Origin: Pirellulaceae bacterium
Lineage (GTDB): Bacteria; Planctomycetota; Planctomycetia; Pirellulales; Pirellulaceae
DNA: 52,229 nucleotides
NCBI GenBank assembly: GCA_026989685.1
Contig: JALSIV010000321.1
Span: forward strand, 1-52,229
Direction: 5' to 3'
Part shown: piece after piece, positions 35,235-44,336 of the stretch
Numbering within the stretch: the stretch's first letter is position 1
Layout: the number at the start of each line of letters is the position of its first letter
The notes under the pieces: generated by a model
The model's input: only the letters and a program-made list of their open reading frames with translations
What the model was told of the DNA's origin: nothing
Databases searched by the model: none
Made by a program: the position numbers and the translations under genes

Positions 35235-36719
35235 TTACCGCCGGTACCAGTCGGGTGTTCCGAACCACTCGTGCATTTCTCGCTCGAATTGCTCCACCAA
35301 CGACTTGGGTTCCGGCCGCCCGCCCAGATCCCCCGTCTCCACCATCCAGGTATCCAGCGCCGCCCGCAGTCGAATCAAAGCCGCTCGGTGCTCCGGGTCG
35401 GTGGAATCCGCCAGATTGCGGATTTCGTGAGGATCCGACTGAGTGTCGTAGAGCATTTCCCGCGGAAACGGCTTCATCAACTCGAGTGCCGGGCCGGTCA
35501 GCTTCCCTTCCGCATGCAGTCTTCGCATCAGCGGCTTCACCGGAAAACACTTTTCCTTGTAGCGGTTGAGCATGAGGAACCCGGCACCGGGAGTGAAGTT
35601 GCGAATGTAGTGGTAGCGGCGATCGCGGACGCTGCGCAAGCGGACGACGGTTTCATCGATGCGGTCGCGGGCGCTGAAAGCGTACTTCCGCGGCGGATCG
35701 GCCTGCCGTCCCAGGAAGACCCGGCTTTGCATGATCGGCGGTCGCTGCAAGCCGGCGATCGTCAACGTCGTCGCCGTCAGGTCGAGCAGACTGATCACGT
35801 CGTCCACCACGGCTCCCCGCCGGTAACCGGTAGGCGGCGGGTAGTTCTTCGGCCAGTGAATGATCAGCGGCACATGGAGTCCGCTGTCCCAGCACCAGTG
35901 GATTCCTCGAGCCTCCAGCCGGCCGTTGTCCGCGAAGAAGATGATCACGGTATTGTCGGCCAACCCGTCCTGTTCCAATTGTTCAAGTACCCAGCCGATG
36001 CGACGGTCCATGCCGGACACCGAGTTGAGATAGCGAGCCCATTCTTCGCGCACCAGCCGATGATCGGGGTAGTAGGGAGGCGGTGACACATTATCGGCAG
36101 TTGCGATTTTTGGATGATCGCCCTCGCCAACCCACGGGACACGATCCTTCTTCGCTGTCTGCCGATCGTAGATATCGTACTCGACTTCGGGCGAGTTGAT
36201 CATGGCGAAAAAGGGCTGGTGGTCTTTCAGTTGCGACCAATCATCCGAGTCGTACAGCGGCCCCTCGTTGACGAAGTTCAAATCGAGTTTCCCCGTTCCC
36301 ACCCTGCGATCGCCGATCGTCTTGATGTTGGCGGTAAAATAACCGGCATCGCGAAGGCGGTGCGTGAGAGGACGGACGCCGTCGGGAAGACGAAAGTCGT
36401 CGTCACGATGGGAACGCATGGGATGCACGTCGATCGTGGTCTGGTACATGCCGGTCATGAACGCCGAGCGACTGGGAGCACACACGGGAGACGTGGCGAA
36501 GACCCGCGTATAGCGCATCCCTCCTGCCGCCAGACGATCGAGATTCGGCGTGGAAACATTCTTGGCACCGTAACAACCCAAGTCGAGACAGAGGTTCTCG
36601 CCCACCAGCCATAGAATGTTGGGCTGCGGCGGCGTGGGCTTCCCAGGAACGTCGGCGAAAGCCAAGCCGGCGAGAAGGAACAACTGGAAGATCACGATAG
36701 AGAATCGGGGATGCGTCAT
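35235..36719 (-). CDS. S1 sulfatase, N-sulfoglucosamine sulfohydrolase-like
   Basis: The 494-aa protein begins with a signal peptide (FSIVIFQLFLLAGLAFA). The sulfatase signature is SPVCAPSRSAFMTG, with Cys80 to be converted to formylglycine. The start of the fold is NILWLVGENLCLDLGCYG, and FFADNGRLEARGIHWCWDSG holds the second metal/substrate site. Segments such as GMYQTTIDVHPMRSH resemble heparan N-sulfatases (SGSH). Periplasmic removal of sulfate from host or algal glycans is the expected role. It runs divergent from the acetyltransferase gene at 37043. Confidence 0.9.
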   Translation of the reverse strand: MTHPRFSIVIFQLFLLAGLAFADVPGKPTPPQPNILWLVGENLCLDLGCYGAKNVSTPNLDRLAAGGMRYTRVFATSPVCAPSRSAFMTGMYQTTIDVHPMRSHRDDDFRLPDGVRPLTHRLRDAGYFTANIKTIGDRRVGTGKLDLNFVNEGPLYDSDDWSQLKDHQPFFAMINSPEVEYDIYDRQTAKKDRVPWVGEGDHPKIATADNVSPPPYYPDHRLVREEWARYLNSVSGMDRRIGWVLEQLEQDGLADNTVIIFFADNGRLEARGIHWCWDSGLHVPLIIHWPKNYPPPTGYRRGAVVDDVISLLDLTATTLTIAGLQRPPIMQSRVFLGRQADPPRKYAFSARDRIDETVVRLRSVRDRRYHYIRNFTPGAGFLMLNRYKEKCFPVKPLMRRLHAEGKLTGPALELMKPFPREMLYDTQSDPHEIRNLADSTDPEHRAALIRLRAALDTWMVETGDLGGRPEPKSLVEQFEREMHEWFGTPDWYRR

Positions 36720-37042
36720 CAGGAAGTCCTTGCCGTCGACACGGGACTCTGTGGACCAGAATCCAGAGGATGCGTTTCATGGTTGGCCACGTGCGGTAAC
36801 AAGCCGGACGAACACGGGCCGGCGCCGCCCCGCTGCGGTATCATAGTACACGAGTCGACTCAAAGCGGCATCCTGGAACGGCCGGACCAAGCCAACGAGC
36901 GCGCTGAAACGGCACGCCTCTGTGTGCTATGTTTGCAGAGCAGTCCTCGACTAGAGAAGTGCGTGCAGCGGGCGTCAGCACCCCCCGTCCAGGCGGTCTC
37001 CGCGCGCCGTCCCCCCAAGTTACAGCCGAAACAACCCGGATC
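36720..37042. other. Divergent intergenic region, sulfatase/acetyltransferase
   Basis: The 323-base gap holds no credible gene. A minus-strand CTATGATA at 36839-36846 could be the -10 of the sulfatase. It lies about 120 bases from the start, so the leader would be long. Nothing obvious serves the plus-strand acetyltransferase. Confidence 0.4.
36839..36846 (-). promoter_or_regulatory. Candidate -10-like CTATGATA before sulfatase
   Basis: Minus-strand sequence GTACTATGATACCGCAG, about 120 bases upstream of the sulfatase start at 36719. Resembles three other CTA(T/C)GATA sites in the window. Confidence 0.25.
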
Positions 37043-38176
37043 ATGATCACAACCGAACGATGGCGGGGAACCTCGCGGCTGCTCGAGCACCGCGAAGCCT
37101 GGGACGACCTGTGGCAACGTTCGGCCGTCACCGTCCCGACGGCTCGCGCTGAATCGGTGGTCTCCTACGTGGAGACGTTCTCCTCGGCAGATTCGCTGCA
37201 ATCGATTGTCGTCCGGGAAGACTCGGCGATCATCGCCGCCCTCCCGCTGGTGCCGCGCCGACGCGCGGGGTTCCTGCATTGCCTGGGACTACCACACAAC
37301 GACTGGACCACCGGCGCCGCTCCTCTGGTCGACCGCCGTCTCATCGAGCAGCCTCAGCGGACAAGTGAAGTGGCGACCGAGCTGGCTCGAGCATTCATGA
37401 GCGGCCCACAGCGGGCCATCTTCCTTGACGGACTGCATCACGACGTCTCGTTTTGGAGAATGGTGGAAACCGGCCTGCAGCAAATCGGCGGCTATGCCCA
37501 GTGGGAAGCGCGAGCCTCGATCGCCGTGCTTCCCATCGAACGATTCCATTCGGACCCGTTCTCGCATCTATCCAAGAACGCCCGTAAGAACCTCCGACGG
37601 GCCGCCCGACGGCTGGCTCAACGCGGCAGCGTGTCGTTGCGTGTGATCACGCCCAGGTCCATGAATGCACACGAGCGCCGGTGGCTTGACCAGGCTCTCG
37701 AAATCGAACACCACAAGTCCGATCGCCCTGGTTGGACGTCGATCATTGCGGCCGGTCTGCGGGATTTCTTCCACCAACAAGCCGACATCGCCAGCCGGCA
37801 CGGAGAGTTCCTGCTGTCGTTCCTGGAACTGGATCGCGTTCCCATCGCGTTCGAATACGGCTGGCTGGCCAAGCACGTCTACCACTCGCTGAAGGTCGGC
37901 TACGAACCGGCGTTTCAAACCCATAGTGCAGGGCATCTGCTCATGGCGCGACTGGGCCGATACCTGGCCAAGCGCGGCGATGTGAAGGCCGTCGACTGTC
38001 TTTGCCGATCCGACACGGCGCTGGCCAGAAGGTGGAAAGCCGACGCCTATCCGGTCTACCGTCTGTGGGCATGCCGGCCGGCCTGGCTGGGACAGACGCT
38101 CGCCTGGGGGCTCAAGCAAAAGCAGTTCCTTACCGGCTCGGTCGCTCCGCAAGCCGCTATGCCATCACCGCTTTGA
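37043..38176 (+). CDS. GNAT acetyltransferase, CelD/BcsL-FemAB type
   Basis: I start at ATG 37043, giving 377 aa (ITTERWRGTSRLLEHREAWD follows). The fold is the two-lobed GNAT of PF13480: an N-lobe VVREDSAIIAALPLV and the second lobe FLLSFLELDRVPIAFEYGWL with HVYHSLKVGYEPAF. Members of this family acylate exopolysaccharides or cell-wall precursors and are common in exopolysaccharide loci. The gene is well away from the 8-22 kb polysaccharide locus, so the link is only possible. Its 3' end overlaps the convergent DUF1501 gene by 20 bases. Confidence 0.8.
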   Translation: MITTERWRGTSRLLEHREAWDDLWQRSAVTVPTARAESVVSYVETFSSADSLQSIVVREDSAIIAALPLVPRRRAGFLHCLGLPHNDWTTGAAPLVDRRLIEQPQRTSEVATELARAFMSGPQRAIFLDGLHHDVSFWRMVETGLQQIGGYAQWEARASIAVLPIERFHSDPFSHLSKNARKNLRRAARRLAQRGSVSLRVITPRSMNAHERRWLDQALEIEHHKSDRPGWTSIIAAGLRDFFHQQADIASRHGEFLLSFLELDRVPIAFEYGWLAKHVYHSLKVGYEPAFQTHSAGHLLMARLGRYLAKRGDVKAVDCLCRSDTALARRWKADAYPVYRLWACRPAWLGQTLAWGLKQKQFLTGSVAPQAAMPSPL

Positions 38177-39641
38177 CGACCTGGCTTCCCGGCTTGGTCA
38201 CATTCGTCAGTCGCTGGTTCACTCCCTGAACGGGGTACGTCAGTCGCAAGTGATCGAATCCGAGCAGCGCCAGCACGGTGGCGTGGAAGTCGGGGATCGA
38301 AACCGGATCGACCAGAGACTGGAAACCGAGTTCGTCGGTTTCGCCGTGCGTATAGCCCGCTTTGACTCCGCCGCCGGCCATCCAGATGGTGAAGGCGAAC
38401 GGATTGTGGTCCCGGCCGATGAACTTCATCTTCATCCCTCGGCGGTTCTCCTGCATCGAGGTGCGCCCGAACTCGCCGCCCCAGATGATCAACGTCTCAT
38501 CGAGCAGGCCCCGGTCCTTCAGGTCCTTCACCAGCGCCGCCATGGGACGGTCCATCTTCGCGCACTTGTTCTTGAAACCGGCATTGAGTGCTTCCGAAGC
38601 GCTGGCGCCGTGGCTATCCCATCCCCAGTCATATAGTTGCACGAAGCGCACACCGCGTTCGACGAGTCGCCGCGCCAGCAAACAGTTGTTGGCAAACGAC
38701 TCTTTGCCCGGTTCGGTGCCGTACGCCTGATGAACCCGCTTCGATTCTCGCGTGATATCGAACGCCTCCGATGCCTTCACTTGCATGCGGAAGGCCATCT
38801 CGTATTGGGCGATCCGCGTGCGCGTCTCGGGGTCGCCCAGTTCGGCCGCCGTCTGTTGATTGAGCTCAGCCAGAGCATCGAGCGTTCGGCGACGAAGCTG
38901 CGAAGTCACTCCCTTGGGGTTCGACAAGAACAACACGGGATCGCCCTGCGATCGGCACTGGATGCCCTGGTAGACCGAAGGGAGAAAACCCGATCCCCAC
39001 ACCGATTTGCCGGCATCGGGATTCTTGCCTCCCGACGTCAAGACGATGAACCCCGGCAGGCTGTCATTCTCCGTTCCCAGACCATACAGCGCCCAAGCGC
39101 CCATGGCCGGTGAGCCGACGTTCTGGTTTCCCGTCTGGATCAATAACTGAGCCGGACCGTGGTTGAACTGATCGGTCCACATCGACTTGATGAAGCAGAG
39201 TTCGTCGATCACTTTTTCCAGATGGGGCAGCCGGTCGGAGATCCACTGGCCGCTCTGTCCCGCCTTGTGAAAGGGAAACACCGGACCGAGCAGTTTGGGA
39301 ATGCCTTGAATGAAAGCGAACTGCTTCCCCTTGAGCAACTGGGCGGGGCAGTCCTTGCCGCTGTATTTTTCCAGCACCGGCTTGTAATCGAACAACTCCA
39401 GTTGACTGGGCGATCCAGCCAGGTGGACGTAGATGACTCGAGTCGCTTTCGGCTTGAAATGAGGCGGCTGAACCGACCAGGGATGAGCCGGATCGCGAGC
39501 GATGTCGGCAGCGGATGCGCTCCGGCCGCCTTGCGTGGCCAGCCACAAACCTCCCAGCCCCAAGAGCGAGTCTTTCAAAAACAAGCGGCGCGTCTGATGC
39601 AACAGCCACTCGCGTTCGACCGATGACCGGTCTACGTCCAT
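38157..39641 (-). CDS. DUF1501 protein, Tat-exported
   Basis: The 494-aa protein has a twin-arginine-type N-terminus, TRRLFLKDSLLGLGGLWLA. DUF1501 features include VIYVHLAGSPSQLELFDYKP, QTGNQNVGSPAMGAWALYGL, FVQLYDWGWDSHG and ETLIIWGGEFGRT. DUF1501 proteins are abundant in Planctomycetota, almost always beside DUF1549/DUF1553 genes, and are related to the sulfatase/alkaline-phosphatase superfamily. Biochemical function is not established. It is 19 bases downstream of the DUF1549/1553 gene, in the same operon. Confidence 0.93.
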   Translation of the reverse strand: MDVDRSSVEREWLLHQTRRLFLKDSLLGLGGLWLATQGGRSASAADIARDPAHPWSVQPPHFKPKATRVIYVHLAGSPSQLELFDYKPVLEKYSGKDCPAQLLKGKQFAFIQGIPKLLGPVFPFHKAGQSGQWISDRLPHLEKVIDELCFIKSMWTDQFNHGPAQLLIQTGNQNVGSPAMGAWALYGLGTENDSLPGFIVLTSGGKNPDAGKSVWGSGFLPSVYQGIQCRSQGDPVLFLSNPKGVTSQLRRRTLDALAELNQQTAAELGDPETRTRIAQYEMAFRMQVKASEAFDITRESKRVHQAYGTEPGKESFANNCLLARRLVERGVRFVQLYDWGWDSHGASASEALNAGFKNKCAKMDRPMAALVKDLKDRGLLDETLIIWGGEFGRTSMQENRRGMKMKFIGRDHNPFAFTIWMAGGGVKAGYTHGETDELGFQSLVDPVSIPDFHATVLALLGFDHLRLTYPVQGVNQRLTNVTKPGSQVVKAVMA

Positions 39642-39660
39642 GGGAAATCTCCTTGGTTCG

Positions 39661-42528
39661 TTAACGTGCCATTACGCGGTCCATGTTGAGCAACGTATTG
39701 GCGACCAACACGAGTGCCGCCAGTTCCGGTGACTTGGCGACTTGCTGACAGAGTTCGGCGTCGGCCTGATAGATTTTCAGCGCGTCCGCGTATACGCCTT
39801 TCAATGTTTCCACGGCGTCGGCCGCCGGCTCTGCAAGCAGGAGAATCCGGTAGCCTCGTGCGATCTTCTCGTCAACGCTTCCGCCTCCCTGCTCCATCCG
39901 CTTGGCCAGCGCGGCGGCCAATTCGAAGAACGCTGGATCATTCAAAGTGACCAATGCCTGCAACGGAGTGTTGGTCGGTATTCGCCGCACCTTGCAGGCA
40001 TCGCGGGTGGGAGTGTCGAAGGTGAGCATCATCGGATAGCCGGCCGTGCGCCGCCAATAGGTGTAGATGGCCCGACGATAACGGTCCGGTCCCGTAGATG
40101 TCGTCCACTTGGCACCGCTGTACACCGTCTTCCAGATACCCGCCGGCTGAGGCGGAAAGACGGGCGGACCTCCCAGCTTGTCGCTCAGTAGCCCCGATGC
40201 GGCCAATGCCTGGTCGCGAACCATTTCGGCCGTAAGTCGCAAGCGGGGGCCTCGAGCCAACCAGCGGTTGTTCGGATCGGCCTGCAGCTTTTCCGGAGTG
40301 ATCCGCGACGTCTGGCCATACGTCGCAGACAACACCCATTCCCGCAGTAGTTTCTTGAGCGACCACCGGTGGTGGCGGGAAAACCGCAGCGCGAGATGAT
40401 CCAGCAGTTCCGGGTGCGAGGGTGCCAAGCCCGCCGAACCGAAATCCTCTTCGCTCTCAACGATTCCTCGGCCGAATAGCCGGCCCCAGATCCGGTTCAC
40501 GAAGACGCGCGCCGTCAACGGGTTGGCATCGCTGACCAACCACCGAGCCAGTTCGAGCCGATTGCGAACGGGTGGCTGGCCCTCCCGCATGAACACGACC
40601 GGAATGCCCGGCTCGACTTCGTCTCCTTTGCGCTTGAAATTCCCTCGCAGGAAAATGCGCGTCGCCCTGCGAGCCGTCGTCCTGCGTTCCCGCATCACGG
40701 GGACCAATACGCCGTCGATCGCATTCCACGCCTGGAGATCCCGTCGATACTCCTGCCAGCTTTGCTGCCGCCGGCTGTCATGCGCCAGCGTTGTCCAGCG
40801 GTCGTCGTCGGTACTGTCCAGCGCGAACCGCCGCAGCGTACACGCCTGCGTTCCCGAATTGGATGCTGCCTTTTGCCTGAGAACCAACTCGAAGTGTCCC
40901 GCGTCGGCGGCTTGCTCGCCGGCGGCGTGCCACGGCGTCTCGAGTACAAACACCGCCCACCGCGGACGCTCCAGCACGGGATAGCCGCCAAAACCGTCCG
41001 CCGAGCCTTTGAGCGAGTCTTGGGGATCATACCGACCGCCGAGTGAATCAGCGAACACTTCTTTGATGGCAAGAGCTTGGCGCTTGCCGTCCGGACTCAC
41101 ATGGAACCACTCGAATTGCGACAATACCGCGCCGCGTTCCGGCCAAGTGGTGGGGTCGTCTTGTTCCGGCCGGATGGAAACCCGCAGCGCCGAACAGGAA
41201 ACGGCGGGCAGCTTCAGCGTGTACACCACGCCGACCGGCAGCGTCCCACTGGCTCGAATCCAGCCATCGGCATCCGCCTCCAACGTCCCGTGACTCGGCT
41301 TGAGTTCCAGCGGTTTGAGGCGTTGCCACGACGTGACCTCCGATGCCAGGCGGACGCCGTCCGCGTTGAGTTGTTCCCGGCGCCGTCGCGTTTGTTGCTC
41401 CAAGCGTACGACTTCCGCTTGGCGTGCAGGGTCCTTGGCGACTTTTGTCTTGGGAAAGTCGTCGTTCTGATCGCAATCTTCGGTCTGATTGAACAACGCC
41501 AAAAAGCGGTAGTAGTCTTCCTGAGGAAACGGATCGTAGGGATGCGAATGGCACTGCACGCAACCGAACGTCGTTCCCTGCCATACCGTCCATGTCGTGT
41601 TGACCCGGTCGAGCACCGCATGCAAGCGAAACTCCTCATCGTCGGTGCCACCCTCGGTATTGTTCTGCGTGTTGCGATGGAAAGCGGTGGCTAACAGGTC
41701 GTCGGGACCGGGTTGGTCCAGCAAGTCGCCGGCCAATTGCTTGATGGTGAATTGATCAAAGGGCATGTCCGCGTTGAACGCTCGAATCACCCAGTCCCGC
41801 CATGGCCAGATCGTTCGCTCAGGGTCCTTCTCAAAACCATACGTATCGGCGTAGCGAGCGGCGTCGAGCCACATGGCGGCCCAGTGCTCACCATAGCGCG
41901 GACTCTCGAGCAATTCGTCCACCACGTGCTCTTTGGCTCCTTGCGGGTCAGCGTCGTACGCTCGCTGAAATCGTTCCCATAACTCGAGACTCGGAGGCAG
42001 TCCAATCAAATCGAAACAAACTCGGCGAAGCCATTCGTGAGGCGGCGCGGCGGGCGAGGGCGCCAGTCCGTGCCCTTCCATGGCGGCCAGCACCAGCGCG
42101 TCCATTTTCGATCTTGCCCAATCCGCCTGAGTGACCTTGGGCGATGGCGGCTCGACCGGCAGCACGAACGACCACGGCTCGCTCCAGCGGGCTCCTTCGG
42201 CGATCCAGCGGCGAATGACGGCGATCTCCGCCTTCTTGAGCGGACCACCATGATCGTCGGGAGGCATCCGTTCTTCGGCATCCTCGGTGGTCAGGCGTCG
42301 CATCAGTTCCGAATCATCGGGTTCGCCCGGTTCGACGACCCCCAGCACCGAATCTCGGTAAACGAACGACAGATCGGAAGCCGCTTTGACACCGCCGTGA
42401 CACGCGGTACAGTGCTTGGCGAAGATCGGGCGCACGTCGCGGTTGAAGCGGATGGGCGGCTGCTCGGCAGAAGCCGCCGCGACAGCGGTTCCCCACACGG
42501 CCAACGTCCAAATCACACTCTTGTGCAT
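39661..42528 (-). CDS. DUF1549/DUF1553 protein with planctomycete cytochrome domain (PSCyt1-PSCyt2-PSD1)
   Basis: ATG 42528 has GAGGT upstream and gives 955 aa. After the signal peptide comes a cytochrome-like CTACHGG (40-44), then the planctomycete cytochrome core (VEPGEPDDSELMRRL). DUF1549 follows (PPSLELWERFQ, SPRYGEHWAAMWLDAARYAD) and DUF1553 closes the protein (PLTARVFVNRIWGRLFGRG, FDTPTRDACKVRR, TPLQALVTLNDPAFFELA). With the downstream DUF1501 protein it forms the usual pair of this phylum, thought to act in the periplasm. The role is unknown; sulfated-glycan use is often suggested from context. Confidence 0.94.
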   Translation of the reverse strand: MHKSVIWTLAVWGTAVAAASAEQPPIRFNRDVRPIFAKHCTACHGGVKAASDLSFVYRDSVLGVVEPGEPDDSELMRRLTTEDAEERMPPDDHGGPLKKAEIAVIRRWIAEGARWSEPWSFVLPVEPPSPKVTQADWARSKMDALVLAAMEGHGLAPSPAAPPHEWLRRVCFDLIGLPPSLELWERFQRAYDADPQGAKEHVVDELLESPRYGEHWAAMWLDAARYADTYGFEKDPERTIWPWRDWVIRAFNADMPFDQFTIKQLAGDLLDQPGPDDLLATAFHRNTQNNTEGGTDDEEFRLHAVLDRVNTTWTVWQGTTFGCVQCHSHPYDPFPQEDYYRFLALFNQTEDCDQNDDFPKTKVAKDPARQAEVVRLEQQTRRRREQLNADGVRLASEVTSWQRLKPLELKPSHGTLEADADGWIRASGTLPVGVVYTLKLPAVSCSALRVSIRPEQDDPTTWPERGAVLSQFEWFHVSPDGKRQALAIKEVFADSLGGRYDPQDSLKGSADGFGGYPVLERPRWAVFVLETPWHAAGEQAADAGHFELVLRQKAASNSGTQACTLRRFALDSTDDDRWTTLAHDSRRQQSWQEYRRDLQAWNAIDGVLVPVMRERRTTARRATRIFLRGNFKRKGDEVEPGIPVVFMREGQPPVRNRLELARWLVSDANPLTARVFVNRIWGRLFGRGIVESEEDFGSAGLAPSHPELLDHLALRFSRHHRWSLKKLLREWVLSATYGQTSRITPEKLQADPNNRWLARGPRLRLTAEMVRDQALAASGLLSDKLGGPPVFPPQPAGIWKTVYSGAKWTTSTGPDRYRRAIYTYWRRTAGYPMMLTFDTPTRDACKVRRIPTNTPLQALVTLNDPAFFELAAALAKRMEQGGGSVDEKIARGYRILLLAEPAADAVETLKGVYADALKIYQADAELCQQVAKSPELAALVLVANTLLNMDRVMAR

Positions 42529-42594
42529 TCGATCGACCTCACGCTTGATCCCTGGAGTCCCGGCCCCCATCGGGACCCGGCTGTCCTATTCTAG

Positions 42595-44130
42595 TCAATC
42601 CGGATTGGCTTTGTAATCCTCACCCCGGAGGCTGCGGACCACCGACCGCTGCCACGCCTCCAGAGCCTGGCGCATCCGCGCCGCCCGCTCCGGTTCTTCG
42701 TTTGCCCGGTTTTTCGATTCGGCGACGTCCTTTTCGAGGTGATACAGCTCGATTTGCAGACGACCCTTGCGATCCTGAATGCGATGGAGTTTGTAGGGCC
42801 AGTCGATCCATGCCGCATGGCCGACCAGGCCGTCTTGTTCGATGCGTTGGAGTACTCGATTGGTCCGCTCGGCTCGCATGGCCGCGTCATTGCGAGGGTG
42901 ATAAGGCTGTCCCGATTCGGCGGCGGCCCGCATCGCCTCGAGTACCTTGCGGCTGGGGGTCGAAAAACCGCGATCGATGCGAGCCCAAAAAGGGAGGGGT
43001 TTGGAGCGGGGGGCGTCTTGTTCGAGTATCGACACCAGGCTGACGCCATCCAGCGGTCGCACCAACTGTTTCCGTGAGACTCCGGCCCATTCCAACAGCG
43101 TGGGAAAGATGTCGATCGTTCCACAAGGAAAGTTGGAGACTCGCGGTTGCGGCAGCCGAGCCGGCCATTCGATGATGGCGGGTACACGAATTCCCCCTTC
43201 GTAGAGAGTGCCCTTGCGGTCGCGGAGTCCGCCCGTTGACCCGGGGCGGTCGCGGTTCTTCGGTCCCTGAGGACCATTGTCGCTGGTATACCACAGCAGC
43301 GTGTTGTCGGCGATGTTCCATTTCCGCAGAGCATCCCGCAGTCGCCCCATTTCCCGATCGAGCGCCGTGATTTCCCCGTAGTAGTGTTGCAGCGGCTTGG
43401 ATAGATGGGGATAGAGCCGACGGTCGCGCTCGAGGGCATGGTGCGGCGAGTGGGGTGATCCGAACCAGATGACGGCCAGGAACGGCTGCTTTCGCTCGGC
43501 GCAGCCGCCGATGAACTCGAGTGCCGCGTCCATGGTGACCTTGGAGCCTTCGCCTCGAGTCGCCACGACTTTTCCCCGACGGCTCATCAGGGGATTCATA
43601 TCGAAGAAATTGGGGCTGGAGAACCATTCGTCGAATCCGGATGCCCCCGGCGACACGTCGCTGTCAGCACTGACCGAACCCAGGTGCCACTTGCCGAAGT
43701 GCCCGGTGGCATAGCCGGCGGTCCGCAGGGCTTCGGCCAAAGTGATCTCTTCCGGTCGGAGCGAATGTCCCCATTCGAAGCAGGCGAACCGGTTGGGATG
43801 GCGGCCGGTCAGTACGCTCCCTCGGGTCGGCGAGCAGACGGGGCAGGCCGCGTAGAACCGGTCGAATCGAAGCCCCACTTTGGCCATCGCGTCGAGATTC
43901 GGAGTGATGGCGGGAGACTTGTGGTAGTAACCAACATCGCCCCAGCCCTGGTCGTCGGCCATGCAGAGGACGAAATTGGGAAGTTGCGAGGGACCTTCGG
44001 GTTCGCCGACGGCGGGACCGCCGATGGCGAGCACGATCGACGAGGCAAGCAGTCCCGCGAGTGAAAACGACGGGCGGCGGATGCCGGAGCGGAGAGAAAG
44101 ACGTGGAAGCAGTCGGCCGTGATGCAGCAT
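42595..44130 (-). CDS. S1 sulfatase, arylsulfatase-like
   Basis: ATG 44130 has AGGAG upstream; the product is 511 aa, with a signal peptide (SFSLAGLLASSIVLAIGG). FVLCMADDQGWGDVGYY starts the fold with the metal Asp pair. The signature is CPVCSPTRGSVLTGRHP, with formylglycine Cys99. Further motifs are GYATGHFGKWHLGS and LLWYTSDNGPQGPKN. It should hydrolyse sulfate esters of glycans in the periplasm. Its stop is 66 bases before the DUF1549/1553 start, on the same strand, so a sulfatase-DUF1549-DUF1501 unit is likely. The upstream in-frame codons beyond 44130 overlap a divergent gene and were not used. Confidence 0.92.
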   Translation of the reverse strand: MLHHGRLLPRLSLRSGIRRPSFSLAGLLASSIVLAIGGPAVGEPEGPSQLPNFVLCMADDQGWGDVGYYHKSPAITPNLDAMAKVGLRFDRFYAACPVCSPTRGSVLTGRHPNRFACFEWGHSLRPEEITLAEALRTAGYATGHFGKWHLGSVSADSDVSPGASGFDEWFSSPNFFDMNPLMSRRGKVVATRGEGSKVTMDAALEFIGGCAERKQPFLAVIWFGSPHSPHHALERDRRLYPHLSKPLQHYYGEITALDREMGRLRDALRKWNIADNTLLWYTSDNGPQGPKNRDRPGSTGGLRDRKGTLYEGGIRVPAIIEWPARLPQPRVSNFPCGTIDIFPTLLEWAGVSRKQLVRPLDGVSLVSILEQDAPRSKPLPFWARIDRGFSTPSRKVLEAMRAAAESGQPYHPRNDAAMRAERTNRVLQRIEQDGLVGHAAWIDWPYKLHRIQDRKGRLQIELYHLEKDVAESKNRANEEPERAARMRQALEAWQRSVVRSLRGEDYKANPD

Positions 44131-44190
44131 CGGCGGGTCTCCTGAATTGCAGGTGGCGGCAACTTGGAGCGGTGAGGTGGGATCGCCCTT

Positions 44191-44198
44191 TATCATAG
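44191..44198 (-). promoter_or_regulatory. Candidate -10-like CTATGATA before sulfatase
   Basis: Minus-strand GCTATGATAAAGGGCG, about 65 bases upstream of the sulfatase start at 44130. Shares GCTA(T/C)GATAAAGGG with the tetraheme-cytochrome site. No good -35 is seen. Confidence 0.3.
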
Positions 44199-44336
44199 CA
44201 AGAACTCGAGCGGGAAACTGCTCCCTCCCTGCGGCGCCACTTTCAATGGCTCCAGAGGTAGCGTACAATGGGCCCTCACACTGGCATCTGCGATTTTCGA
44301 TCGACGCTCCTTTTTGCTGAGGAAGGCGGCCCATCC

